From assembly GCA_013297545.1 (NCBI GenBank), contig JAAFHH010000263.1, forward strand, positions 1-5,288: 5,288 bases of DNA. The letters are read 5' to 3'. The stretch is from Alphaproteobacteria bacterium. GTDB taxonomy: Bacteria; Pseudomonadota; Alphaproteobacteria; Elsterales; Elsteraceae. Below the pieces are notes generated by a model. The model was given only the letters and a program-made list of their open reading frames with translations, had not been told where the DNA came from and ran no database searches. Positions 1-5,288 of the stretch are shown here, piece after piece. Each line of letters starts with the position of its first letter. The stretch's first letter is position 1. Made by a program: the position numbers and the translations under genes.

Positions 1-395
1 CCGGCACGCATCTGGCGGAATTGGCGCTGTGGCAGGCAGCTGGCATCGAGCTCGCAAGCGCGCGCGGGGCTTGGTACCGCGAAATCGGCCAAGGCATGGG
101 GGCAGCGCTCAACACCGCCAGCGCCCTGGGCGCCTATGTGCTGTCGGACCGTGGCACCTGGGTGAATTTTCGCAATCGCGGCGATCTTGGCATTGCGGTT
201 GCGGGTGACACACGGTTGTTCAATCAGTACGGCATCATGCTGGTGAACCCAGCGCGCCACCGCCACGTCAAAGCTGCCGACGGCCAGGCGTTCATCGACT
301 GGATCGTCAGCCCCGCCGGCCAAGCCGCCATCGCGAGCTACCGGGTCGGTGGCGAGCAGCTGTTCTTTCCCAACGCTACGGTGCCGGGGGCGTAA
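1..395 (+). CDS. tupA: TupA-like tungstate/molybdate ABC transporter substrate-binding protein, C-terminal part (5' end outside window)
   Basis: The reading frame is open from base 3 to the TAA at 393-395 and runs off the left edge, so only about 130 C-terminal residues are present. The visible protein starts GTHLAELALW, then WYREIGQGMGAALNTAS, GAYVLSDRGTW, a GDTRLFNQYGIMLVNPARH stretch and a FIDWIVSPAGQAAIASY...GEQLFFPNA ending. In TupA-type periplasmic binding proteins this order (GTH helix, GQGMG loop, L(T/S)DRGTW strand, FNxYG(I/V)xxVNPxxH and a terminal QLFFPNA) is characteristic. The family binds tungstate (some members molybdate) in the periplasm and delivers it to a TupB/TupC permease-ATPase pair. 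The N-terminal lobe, with signal peptide and most oxyanion ligands, is not visible, so specificity cannot be judged. No permease follows it here, so any tupBC would have to lie upstream. A hairpin just after the stop suggests it ends its transcription unit. Confidence 0.85.
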   Translation, partial: GTHLAELALWQAAGIELASARGAWYREIGQGMGAALNTASALGAYVLSDRGTWVNFRNRGDLGIAVAGDTRLFNQYGIMLVNPARHRHVKAADGQAFIDWIVSPAGQAAIASYRVGGEQLFFPNATVPGA

Positions 396-408
396 CACAG
401 GATTTGCG

Positions 409-429
409 CCCGGCAGGGTTTCTGCCGGG
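409..429 (+). terminator. GC-rich hairpin after the tupA-like gene, possible terminator
   Basis: A perfect 8-bp inverted repeat, CCCGGCAG (409-416) and CTGCCGGG (422-429), flanks a 5-base loop GGTTT. It begins 13 bases after the TAA stop of the tupA-like gene and ends 19 bases before the Shine-Dalgarno of the next gene. The stem is strong, but no T-tract follows (the next bases are ATAGTAG). It may be a terminator that works inefficiently or with help, or an mRNA 3'-end stabiliser or processing site, rather than a classic intrinsic terminator. Confidence 0.5.
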
Positions 430-448
430 ATAGTAGCCACCACGCGAC

Positions 449-454
449 AGGAGG
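449..454 (+). promoter_or_regulatory. Shine-Dalgarno AGGAGG that fixes the ggt-like start
   Basis: AGGAGG lies 5 bases before the ATG at 460. It is a full match to the anti-Shine-Dalgarno core and decides the start in favour of 460. An in-frame ATG at 349 would place the start inside the preceding gene and add 37 residues with no resemblance to the family. Confidence 0.85.
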
Positions 455-459
455 ACCCG

Positions 460-2121
460 ATGCGCACATCCCCCCATGGTCACCGCGGTGAAGCCTTTGA
501 TCCCGTGCGCATGGGGCGTGCGGCCGTGGTCGCCAACCATCCGCTGGCAGCGATGGCGGGCATCCGCACCCTGCAGGCCGGCGGCAATGCGATCGACGCG
601 GCGGTCACGGTTGGGTTTGCGATCGGGGTGGCGGAACCGAACGGGTCCGGCATCGGCGGGGATGGCTATGTCATGGTGCACCGGGTGGGCGAGGCCACGG
701 TGCAGGTGGTCAATGGCACCGGCGCCTCGCCGCTCGGCGTCACCGCCACCACGCCAATCGCGCGCACCGGCCTGACGGCGGCCTCGGTACCCGGGATCGT
801 CGATGCGATGCTGGCAGCCCACGCACGCTGGGGCCGGCTGCCGCTCGCGCAATGCATAGAGCCGGCAGCCGAGCTTGCGGAGGCCGGCGTGCCGGTCAGC
901 CATTTCCAAGCGGCGATGACGGCGAAGTACCCAGCCCTCCACCAAGGCGAGGCTGCGAAGATCTACGCGCCTGAGGGTGTGCCGCTGGCTGCAGGGGCGA
1001 TCCGCCGCAACGCCGATCTTGCTGCGAGCTACCGCTTAATCGCGCGCGAGGGTCGCGATGGCTTCTACCGCGGGCCGATCGCAGCCGCCATGGTCGCGGC
1101 GGGCGACTGGTTCACGCTGGCGGATTTCCACCGCCACCAAGTCCGCATCGATCCGGCGATCACCACCGACTACCGCGGCGTCACGGTGTGTGAAGCGCCG
1201 CCCAATTCCAGCGGCATCTCGCTGTTGCAGATGTTGAACCTGATCGAACAGTTCCCGATCGGGGATCTGCGCGCCCTCTCGGCCGAGGCGATCCATCTGA
1301 TGGTCGAAGCCAAGCGCTTGGCATTCATCGACCGCGAAGCCTACCTCGGGGACTATGAGACCGTAGCGATGCCGGTCACCGGCCTGTTGTCCAAACGCTA
1401 TGCGGCCGAGCGTGCGCAGCTGATCGACCCCGCCCGCACAGCCCCATCAGTCCACCCCGGCAATGCCTGGGCCTATGATCCGGACGGCCAGGGTCGGGAC
1501 ACGCCTGCGGCCGTACGCCTGAGGCATCGCGAGGGCGACACCACCCACTTCTGTATCGTCGACGCTGACGGCAACGCCGTCGGCCAGCTGCAGAGCTTGA
1601 ACATGATGTTCGGCGCCCAGATGGTGGTGCCAGGCACCGGCATGCTGCTGAACAACCGGATGACCTACTGGCATGTCGACCAGCAGCACCCGAACGCGCT
1701 CGCCCCCGGTGTGCGCGTTCGCCACACCATGAACCCGGTGATGGTGTTTGCGGCCGATCGTTTGCGCTGGGTGCTCGGCACGCCGGGCGGCGACACCCAG
1801 GTGCAATCGAACCTGCAGGCGATTTCAGCCCTGGTCGACCATGACTTCACGGAGGCCGAAGCGGTTCAGTCCGCCCGCTGGAGCCACCACGAGAGCGGCA
1901 CCTATTCCAACCACCCGCACATCGAAGAGAACGAACTGCAGATCGAAACCCGGGTTGGCGAGGCGACGTTGGCGGCGCTCGCCGCCCGCGGGCACACGGT
2001 CCAGAGCGACGGGCCGTGGAGCGCGCGTGGGTCACTTGGCATCATCGGGATCGACCCGGTTTCCGGGGCGCGGCTCGCTGCCGCAGACCTGCGCCGGGAC
2101 GGACAAGCGCTGGTGATTTGA
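460..2121 (+). CDS. Gamma-glutamyltransferase family protein (Ntn hydrolase; substrate may not be gamma-glutamyl)
   Basis: A 553-residue protein of normal family length. The N-terminal part shows the family core: VVANHPLAAMAGIRTLQAGGNAIDAAV (residues 23-49) and GSGIGGDGYVM (62-72). The self-cleavage and nucleophile motif is GDTTHFCIVDADGNAVG, with Thr361 matching E. coli GGT Thr391. Processing would give a large subunit of about 360 residues and a small one of about 193. LLNNRM (396-401) and GTPGGD (440-445, oxyanion glycines 443-444) follow. Departures from E. coli GGT: NGTG (85-88) stands where the carboxylate-binding Arg114 lies, His422-Thr423 replace the Ser462-Ser463 pair, and Thr-Tyr replaces the Asp after NN(Q/R)M. 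Such changes are known among YwrD-like and acylase-like relatives, so amidase/acylase activity is as likely as glutathione hydrolysis. No signal peptide is present, unlike periplasmic GGT, so it is probably cytoplasmic. The start is set by the AGGAGG at 449-454. Confidence 0.9.
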   Translation: MRTSPHGHRGEAFDPVRMGRAAVVANHPLAAMAGIRTLQAGGNAIDAAVTVGFAIGVAEPNGSGIGGDGYVMVHRVGEATVQVVNGTGASPLGVTATTPIARTGLTAASVPGIVDAMLAAHARWGRLPLAQCIEPAAELAEAGVPVSHFQAAMTAKYPALHQGEAAKIYAPEGVPLAAGAIRRNADLAASYRLIAREGRDGFYRGPIAAAMVAAGDWFTLADFHRHQVRIDPAITTDYRGVTVCEAPPNSSGISLLQMLNLIEQFPIGDLRALSAEAIHLMVEAKRLAFIDREAYLGDYETVAMPVTGLLSKRYAAERAQLIDPARTAPSVHPGNAWAYDPDGQGRDTPAAVRLRHREGDTTHFCIVDADGNAVGQLQSLNMMFGAQMVVPGTGMLLNNRMTYWHVDQQHPNALAPGVRVRHTMNPVMVFAADRLRWVLGTPGGDTQVQSNLQAISALVDHDFTEAEAVQSARWSHHESGTYSNHPHIEENELQIETRVGEATLAALAARGHTVQSDGPWSARGSLGIIGIDPVSGARLAAADLRRDGQALVI

Positions 2122-2126
2122 TCGGC

Positions 2127-2156
2127 CGTGGTATACGGTTTGATCCAACCGCCACG
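2127..2156 (+). other. Interrupted inverted repeat between the ggt-like and cyclophilin-RTX genes
   Basis: CGTGG (2127-2131), TATA bulge (2132-2135), CGGTT (2136-2140), loop TGATCC (2141-2146), AACCG (2147-2151), CCACG (2152-2156). Both 5-bp stems are perfect and coaxial, with a 4-base bulge on the 5' side only. No T-run follows. It lies in the 52-base spacer, 5 bases after the upstream stop. It could be a weak terminator, an operator-like palindrome or a leader structure; the sequence does not decide between these. Confidence 0.35.
2129..2137 (+). promoter_or_regulatory. Candidate extended -10 promoter element for the cyclophilin-RTX gene
   Basis: TGGTATACG fits the extended -10 pattern TGn-TATAnn except at the last two bases of the hexamer. 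A start of transcription would fall near 2143-2145, giving a leader of about 30 bases before the ATG at 2174. No good -35 is seen at the proper distance, and the motif overlaps the inverted repeat at 2127-2156. This is a weak, pattern-only call; the gene could equally be read through from the ggt-like gene 52 bases upstream. Confidence 0.2.
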
Positions 2157-2173
2157 CGCCGCCGGATTGACCA

Positions 2174-3451
2174 ATGCCGCAGATCCAAGCCCTGCTGATC
2201 GACACCAACATCGGTCGCATCGCCATCCAGACCCGCGCTGATCTCGCCCCGCAAACCGTGGCGCGGATCGTCCAGCTGTCGAACCAGAACTTCTACGACA
2301 ACCAGATCTGGCACCGGGTGATTGACGGGTTCGTCGCCCAAACCGGCGATCCAACCGGCACCGGCCGCGGCGGCTCGGGCCAAACCCTGCCGGCGGAGTT
2401 CACCTCAACGCCGTTCGATCGCGGCACGGTTGGTATGGCGCGCGGCAGCGCCATCACGTCGGGCGACAGCCAGTTCTTCATCACCTACGCGCGCGCCGCC
2501 CACCTGGACAACCAGTACACGGTCTGGGGCCAAGTGGTGAACGGCATCGACATCGCGGACCGCTTGCAGCGCGGCGAACCGCCGGCCAACCCGTCGCGGA
2601 TGCTCGACACCACCGTCGCGACCTTGAACTATGAAGCTGGTACGCCGGGCAACGATCAGTTCACCGGCACGGCGACGGTCGCGAGCCTCTACCTTGGTGG
2701 TGCTGGCAACGACACCCTCACCGGTGGCAGCCTGTCGGACACCCTGGATGGCGGCGCTGGCGCCAACGTGCTGACGGGTGGTGCTGGCAACGATGTGTTC
2801 CAAATCTTGGCGATCGACAACGGCACCAACCGAATCACGGACTTTCAGGTCGGCGACGTGGTGAGCCTGCGCGCCGGCAACACCGCCGTCGGCACGGCGC
2901 AGACGCCGAGCTTCTCGGTTGCGACCACCGCCAACGTGACCACCGTCACGATGGTAGCCGACACCAGTGCCGTCGGCACCCGGTCCGTGCAGCTGGACGG
3001 CACCTGGACGCAAGCGATGCTGCGCTTTGATGGCGCAACCCTCAGTGCGGTCTCTGCGACCGGCTCCATCCCGACGCCGGGTGCACCAACCGTGCCGACA
3101 GCGCCGTCCTCACCCACCACACCGACCGCACCGTCGACGCCCACGGCGCCGGCCGCGCCCGCTCCGGCGCCCGCTCCGGCGCCCGCGCCCGCTGCAACAC
3201 CGGCCCCGGCACCAGCTCAACCCCAAGCCGCAACTCCGCCCGTGCCTGTGGTAACGGAAACCGTCTCCATCAGCGGCGACGGTGACCGCGGCGGCAACGG
3301 CTCTGGTGAATTCGGCGGCGGTGTCGGGCTCGCGGGCGGCGCCTCTGGCTTGGGTGGTTTCGGCGGATCTGGGGATTTCGGCGGGTTCGGCGGCTTCGGT
3401 GGCGGCAGCTTCTCGTCCGACTTCGGCGGGTTTGGTTCGGGTTGGGTGTAA
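2174..3451 (+). CDS. Composite protein: cyclophilin-type peptidyl-prolyl isomerase, RTX repeats, Pro/Ala linker, Gly/Phe-rich tail
   Basis: A 425-residue protein with clear segments. Residues 5-133 are a cyclophilin domain (cis-trans isomerisation of X-Pro bonds): IWHRVIDGFVAQTGDP (45-60) holds the catalytic Arg48 with Phe53 and Gln56, SGDSQFFI is at 96-103 and LDNQYTVWGQV at 111-121. Residues 156-210 are RTX-like, with a lead repeat GTPGNDQFT and four tandem nonapeptides from 175 (GGAGNDTLT, GGSLSDTLD, GGAGANVLT, GGAGNDVFQ). NRITDFQVGDVVSL (219-232) resembles the end of serralysin-type RTX domains. A beta-rich Thr/Val region follows to about 299, then a Pro/Ala/Thr linker (300-358) and a tail (368-425) that is half glycine with eight Phe, ending FGSGWV. 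No N-terminal signal peptide exists: the isomerase domain begins within a few residues of Met1. RTX proteins are usually exported by type I secretion, so that route is inferred. The Shine-Dalgarno is weak (GGA at 2164-2166). Domain calls are firm; the role of the whole protein is unknown. Confidence 0.88.
   Translation: MPQIQALLIDTNIGRIAIQTRADLAPQTVARIVQLSNQNFYDNQIWHRVIDGFVAQTGDPTGTGRGGSGQTLPAEFTSTPFDRGTVGMARGSAITSGDSQFFITYARAAHLDNQYTVWGQVVNGIDIADRLQRGEPPANPSRMLDTTVATLNYEAGTPGNDQFTGTATVASLYLGGAGNDTLTGGSLSDTLDGGAGANVLTGGAGNDVFQILAIDNGTNRITDFQVGDVVSLRAGNTAVGTAQTPSFSVATTANVTTVTMVADTSAVGTRSVQLDGTWTQAMLRFDGATLSAVSATGSIPTPGAPTVPTAPSSPTTPTAPSTPTAPAAPAPAPAPAPAPAATPAPAPAQPQAATPPVPVVTETVSISGDGDRGGNGSGEFGGGVGLAGGASGLGGFGGSGDFGGFGGFGGGSFSSDFGGFGSGWV
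2696..2803 (+). repeat. RTX nonapeptide-encoding repeat block (4 x 27 bp)
   Basis: Four tandem 27-bp units encode residues 175-210. The first and fourth fit GGxGxDxUx fully. The second has Leu for Gly at position 4 and the third has Asn for Asp at position 6. The 17-mer GGTGGTGCTGGCAACGA occurs exactly at 2696-2712 and again at 2777-2793, 81 bp (three units) apart, so the units are related at DNA level as well as in protein. Confidence 0.85.
3155..3193 (+). repeat. Short tandem repeat encoding (Ala-Pro)n
   Basis: The 12-bp unit GCGCCCGCTCCG is present twice in perfect tandem (3155-3178), then a partial, altered third copy (GCGCCCGCGCCCGCT) to 3193. It encodes residues 328-340, Ala-Pro six times then Ala. 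This is a simple-sequence tract in the linker between the RTX/beta region and the Gly-rich tail, and it could change in length by slippage in 12-bp (in-frame) steps. Confidence 0.75.
3275..3448 (+). repeat. Low-complexity Gly/Phe-coding tract
   Basis: The last 58 codons of the composite gene are imperfect repeats around GGC-TTC-GGC (Gly-Phe-Gly-Gly). About half the residues are Gly (29 of 58) and eight are Phe, with scattered Ser/Asp and a non-repetitive Trp-Val end. The densest part is 3348-3439. The tract is in frame and ends at a proper TAA. Confidence 0.7.
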
Positions 3452-3684
3452 GCGCTCCGTCGCGCCAATGACCATACCCACAATGGCTCTGCCCCCCTGG
3501 CCTGTTGATCGCGTGGTTCAGGCCCAATGCGTGTGATCCGCCACGCCAGTGTTCCACGGCGCGCGTGCATCGTCTGAGCAAGCTGCTCTGTACCCGGTCA
3601 CCAGCCTTGCAGCCCGGCCCCGAACCCGGCACACTCCTTGCTTGGTTAGCCGCGGGGGCGGCAATCGGGGCGATGGGGGCCAGA
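3452..3684 (+). other. Non-coding gap with several small hairpins before the binding-protein gene
   Basis: No convincing gene is seen in these 233 bases. The binding-protein frame stays open back to 3505, but that upstream translation has no signal-peptide or family character. Inverted repeats: GGCCTG/CAGGCC (3499-3504 and 3519-3524, 14-base loop), GCGTG/CACGC (3529-3533 and 3542-3546, 8-base loop), GAGCA/TGCTC (3576-3580 and 3584-3588, 3-base loop) and GCCGC/GCGGC (3649-3653 and 3658-3662, loop GGGG). None is followed by a T-tract. The first is the best terminator candidate for the upstream gene; the last lies just before the translation start. I found no good sigma-70 promoter pair, although a promoter is expected here. 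Confidence 0.45.
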
Positions 3685-5280
3685 ATGATAGTTTCTTGGG
3701 CACGACGAGCAACATTGGCGGCTCTGGCCGCTTTGCCGATGCTGGGCAGCATCGAGGCGCTGGCGCAAAGCCAACCGCGCGTGCTGCGCGCGATGATGCA
3801 CGCCGATCTGCGCTCGATCGATCCGCATTGGACGACGGCGACGATCACCGGCATTCACGGCCTGTTGGTGTACGATACGCTGTTTGGCGTCGACGCCGAT
3901 GGTGTGCCGCAGCCGCAGATGGTCGGTGATTACTCTGTTTCGACCGACCGGCTGACCTGGACCATGACCTTGCGTGATGGCCTCGCCTTCCACGACGGCT
4001 CGCCCGTGACCACGGCCGATGTCATCGCGTCGCTGCAGCGTTGGTCGAAGCGGGATGGCCCGGGTGGCCGCTTGTTCGGCTTCATCAAAGAAATCGCCGC
4101 GGTTGATGCGAAAACCTTCCGCATCGTGCTGACCGAACCCTACAGCTTGGTTGCTGAAACGCTCGGCAAGTCGGGCACGTCGGTGCCAGTGATCATGCGC
4201 GAACGGGATGCGCAGACCGATCCGAACCAGCAGATCACCGAAGTGATCGGCTCTGGTCCCTATCGGTTTGTCCGCGAGCAATGGCAGCCGGGGGCGCGCG
4301 CGATTTATGAGCGCAACGCGAACTATCGCCCGCGCTCTGAGCCGCCGAGCGGCATCGCTGGCAGCAAGCAGCCGAAGCTCGACCGGATTGAGTTGATTTG
4401 GATCCCAGATCCGCAAACCGCTGTGCAGGCGCTGATCGCTGGCGAAATCGATTATCTCGAGCAACCCGCGATCGACTTCCTGCCCCAGCTGCAGCGGGCG
4501 CGGAACATTCAGCTGATGCGGCTTGGCAACACGCCAACCCACCACGGCATCATCCGCCTCAATCACCTGCACGCGCCGATGAACGACATCAAGTTCCGTC
4601 AGGCGATGCAGTACCTGATAGATCAGAAGGATTTTCTGGAAGGCGTGATCGGCAACGCGGAATTCTATGACGTCTGCCCGTCCATGTTCATGTGCGGTGC
4701 CGGCGCCCAGAGCCTCGCCGGTGGTGACCGGATCAAGAACGCGAGCGTGGAACGCGCGCGCGCCGCGTTCCGGGAAGCCGGCTACGCCGGTCAGCCGGTA
4801 ACGGTGCTGCACGCAACCGACCACATCACCATCAACCCATCGACCCAGGTGCTGATCCAGAAGATGCGCGAAGCGGGCTTGCGCCTCGACGTGCAGGCGA
4901 TGGATTGGGGCGCTGTGATCACCCGACGCGCCCGGCGCGAGCCGCCGGCTGAGGGTGGCTGGCACATCTTCGTGACCTCCACCTCCGGTCCGTCGACCGC
5001 GAACCCGGCGTTCCACTTGACCCTTGGGGCGGCCTGCGAACGCGAATGGTTCGGCTGGCCGTGTGATGCCGAGGTCGAAGCCTTGCGTCGCGAATACCTG
5101 TTCGCACCCCCCGAACAACGCCAAGGCATCATCGACCGGCTGCACGCCCGGGCGATGGAAGTGGTGACCTACCTGCCGTTCGGCCAATGGACCCAGCCGC
5201 TGGCGATCCGGTCGGACCGGGTCTCTGGTGTGGTGCCGATTGCGGGCATCGCGGTGTTCTGGAACATCGAGAAGCGCTAG
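3685..5280 (+). CDS. ABC transporter substrate-binding protein, dipeptide/oligopeptide family (SBP_bac_5, DppA/OppA-like)
   Basis: A 531-residue periplasmic solute-binding protein of usual family length. The signal peptide is clear: MIVSWARR, a hydrophobic ATLAALAALPMLGSI core, then EALA with likely cleavage after Ala27. The two Arg are not in a good Tat motif, so Sec export is likelier. The mature part shows the family order: LRSIDPHW near the N-terminus, a YDTLFGVDADGVPQPQMV segment, LTWTMTLRDGLAFHDGSPVTTADVIASLQRW, IGSGPYRFV (188-196), YERNANYRP, ALIAGEIDYLEQ, FRQAMQYLIDQKDFL, and a C-terminal VVTYLPFGQWTQPLA...FWNIEKR. Two Cys pairs (331/337 and 451/460) may form disulfides in the periplasm. 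ATG 3685 is preferred because GGGGG at 3675-3679 sits 5 bases upstream and the signal peptide starts directly; ATG 3673 is a close alternative. Family members bind peptides, but also glutathione, opines, nickel or heme, so the ligand is not assigned. Permease and ATPase genes would be expected downstream, beyond the window. Confidence 0.92.
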   Translation: MIVSWARRATLAALAALPMLGSIEALAQSQPRVLRAMMHADLRSIDPHWTTATITGIHGLLVYDTLFGVDADGVPQPQMVGDYSVSTDRLTWTMTLRDGLAFHDGSPVTTADVIASLQRWSKRDGPGGRLFGFIKEIAAVDAKTFRIVLTEPYSLVAETLGKSGTSVPVIMRERDAQTDPNQQITEVIGSGPYRFVREQWQPGARAIYERNANYRPRSEPPSGIAGSKQPKLDRIELIWIPDPQTAVQALIAGEIDYLEQPAIDFLPQLQRARNIQLMRLGNTPTHHGIIRLNHLHAPMNDIKFRQAMQYLIDQKDFLEGVIGNAEFYDVCPSMFMCGAGAQSLAGGDRIKNASVERARAAFREAGYAGQPVTVLHATDHITINPSTQVLIQKMREAGLRLDVQAMDWGAVITRRARREPPAEGGWHIFVTSTSGPSTANPAFHLTLGAACEREWFGWPCDAEVEALRREYLFAPPEQRQGIIDRLHARAMEVVTYLPFGQWTQPLAIRSDRVSGVVPIAGIAVFWNIEKR

Positions 5281-5288
5281 TCGCTGAC

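Noticed and set aside
349..459. Upstream in-frame extension of the ggt-like gene to ATG 349
   Set aside because: It would overlap the tupA-like gene and translate through the hairpin; the AGGAGG 5 bases before ATG 460 and the family-typical N-terminus support 460.
376..945. 189-codon frame on the - strand over the tupA/ggt junction
   Set aside because: It is antisense to the GGT-family coding region and to the hairpin, has an Arg-rich translation with no family signal, and has no plausible ribosome site.
3155..3193. Possible CRISPR or mobile-element repeat
   Set aside because: The 12-bp units are contiguous, in frame and encode Ala-Pro; there are no spacers, target duplications or transposase.
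3504..3532. Sigma-70 promoter starting at TTGATC (3504-3509)
   Set aside because: Nothing resembling TATAAT lies 16-18 bases downstream.
3505..3684. Upstream in-frame extension of the binding-protein gene to 3505
   Set aside because: It would bury the signal peptide about 60 residues inside the protein, and the added residues resemble no known domain.
3110..3854. Overlapping - strand frames opposite the Pro/Ala and Gly-rich tract
   Set aside because: Their Arg/Pro-rich low-complexity translations simply mirror the repetitive + strand codons.
3646..5187. Long open frame (513 codons) on the - strand opposite the binding-protein gene
   Set aside because: It lies wholly antisense to a well-supported gene, its translation is rich in Arg/His/Ala with no recognisable family motif, and such shadow frames are normal in GC-rich DNA.

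Overview
The window reads as GC-rich proteobacterial chromosome. An alphaproteobacterium, perhaps of the Rhodospirillales/Acetobacterales type, is my best guess. That rests on strong GC bias at third codon positions, an RTX-type protein and a family-5 solute-binding protein; it is not a firm placement. All supported genes lie on the + strand. The long reading frames on the opposite strand look like shadows of GC-rich coding sequence.

Layout: (1) bases 1-395 are the 3' part of a tungstate/molybdate-type ABC transporter substrate-binding protein (TupA-like), followed by a perfect 8-bp GC-rich hairpin. (2) Bases 460-2121 encode a gamma-glutamyltransferase-family Ntn hydrolase. Its catalytic threonine and oxyanion glycines are intact, but several residues that bind the gamma-glutamyl group in the E. 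coli enzyme are replaced. It has a very good Shine-Dalgarno sequence and no signal peptide. (3) Bases 2174-3451 encode an unusual composite protein: a cyclophilin-type peptidyl-prolyl isomerase domain, a short RTX (calcium-binding nonapeptide) block, a beta-rich region, a Pro/Ala linker and a Gly/Phe-rich tail. (4) After a 230-base non-coding gap with small hairpins, bases 3685-5280 encode a complete periplasmic solute-binding protein of the dipeptide/oligopeptide (DppA/OppA, SBP_bac_5) family with a clear signal peptide.

Functional picture (inference): the gamma-glutamyl hydrolase-like enzyme and the peptide-type binding protein could belong to a peptide or gamma-glutamyl compound scavenging locus, but the composite protein lies between them and no permease or ATPase gene is visible. 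The TupA-like gene probably ends a separate metal-oxyanion uptake unit. The most unusual object is the cyclophilin-RTX-Pro/Ala-Gly/Phe protein. It looks like a secreted or surface protein exported without an N-terminal signal, possibly by a type I system. I saw no CRISPR array, tRNA, rRNA, insertion sequence or phage gene.
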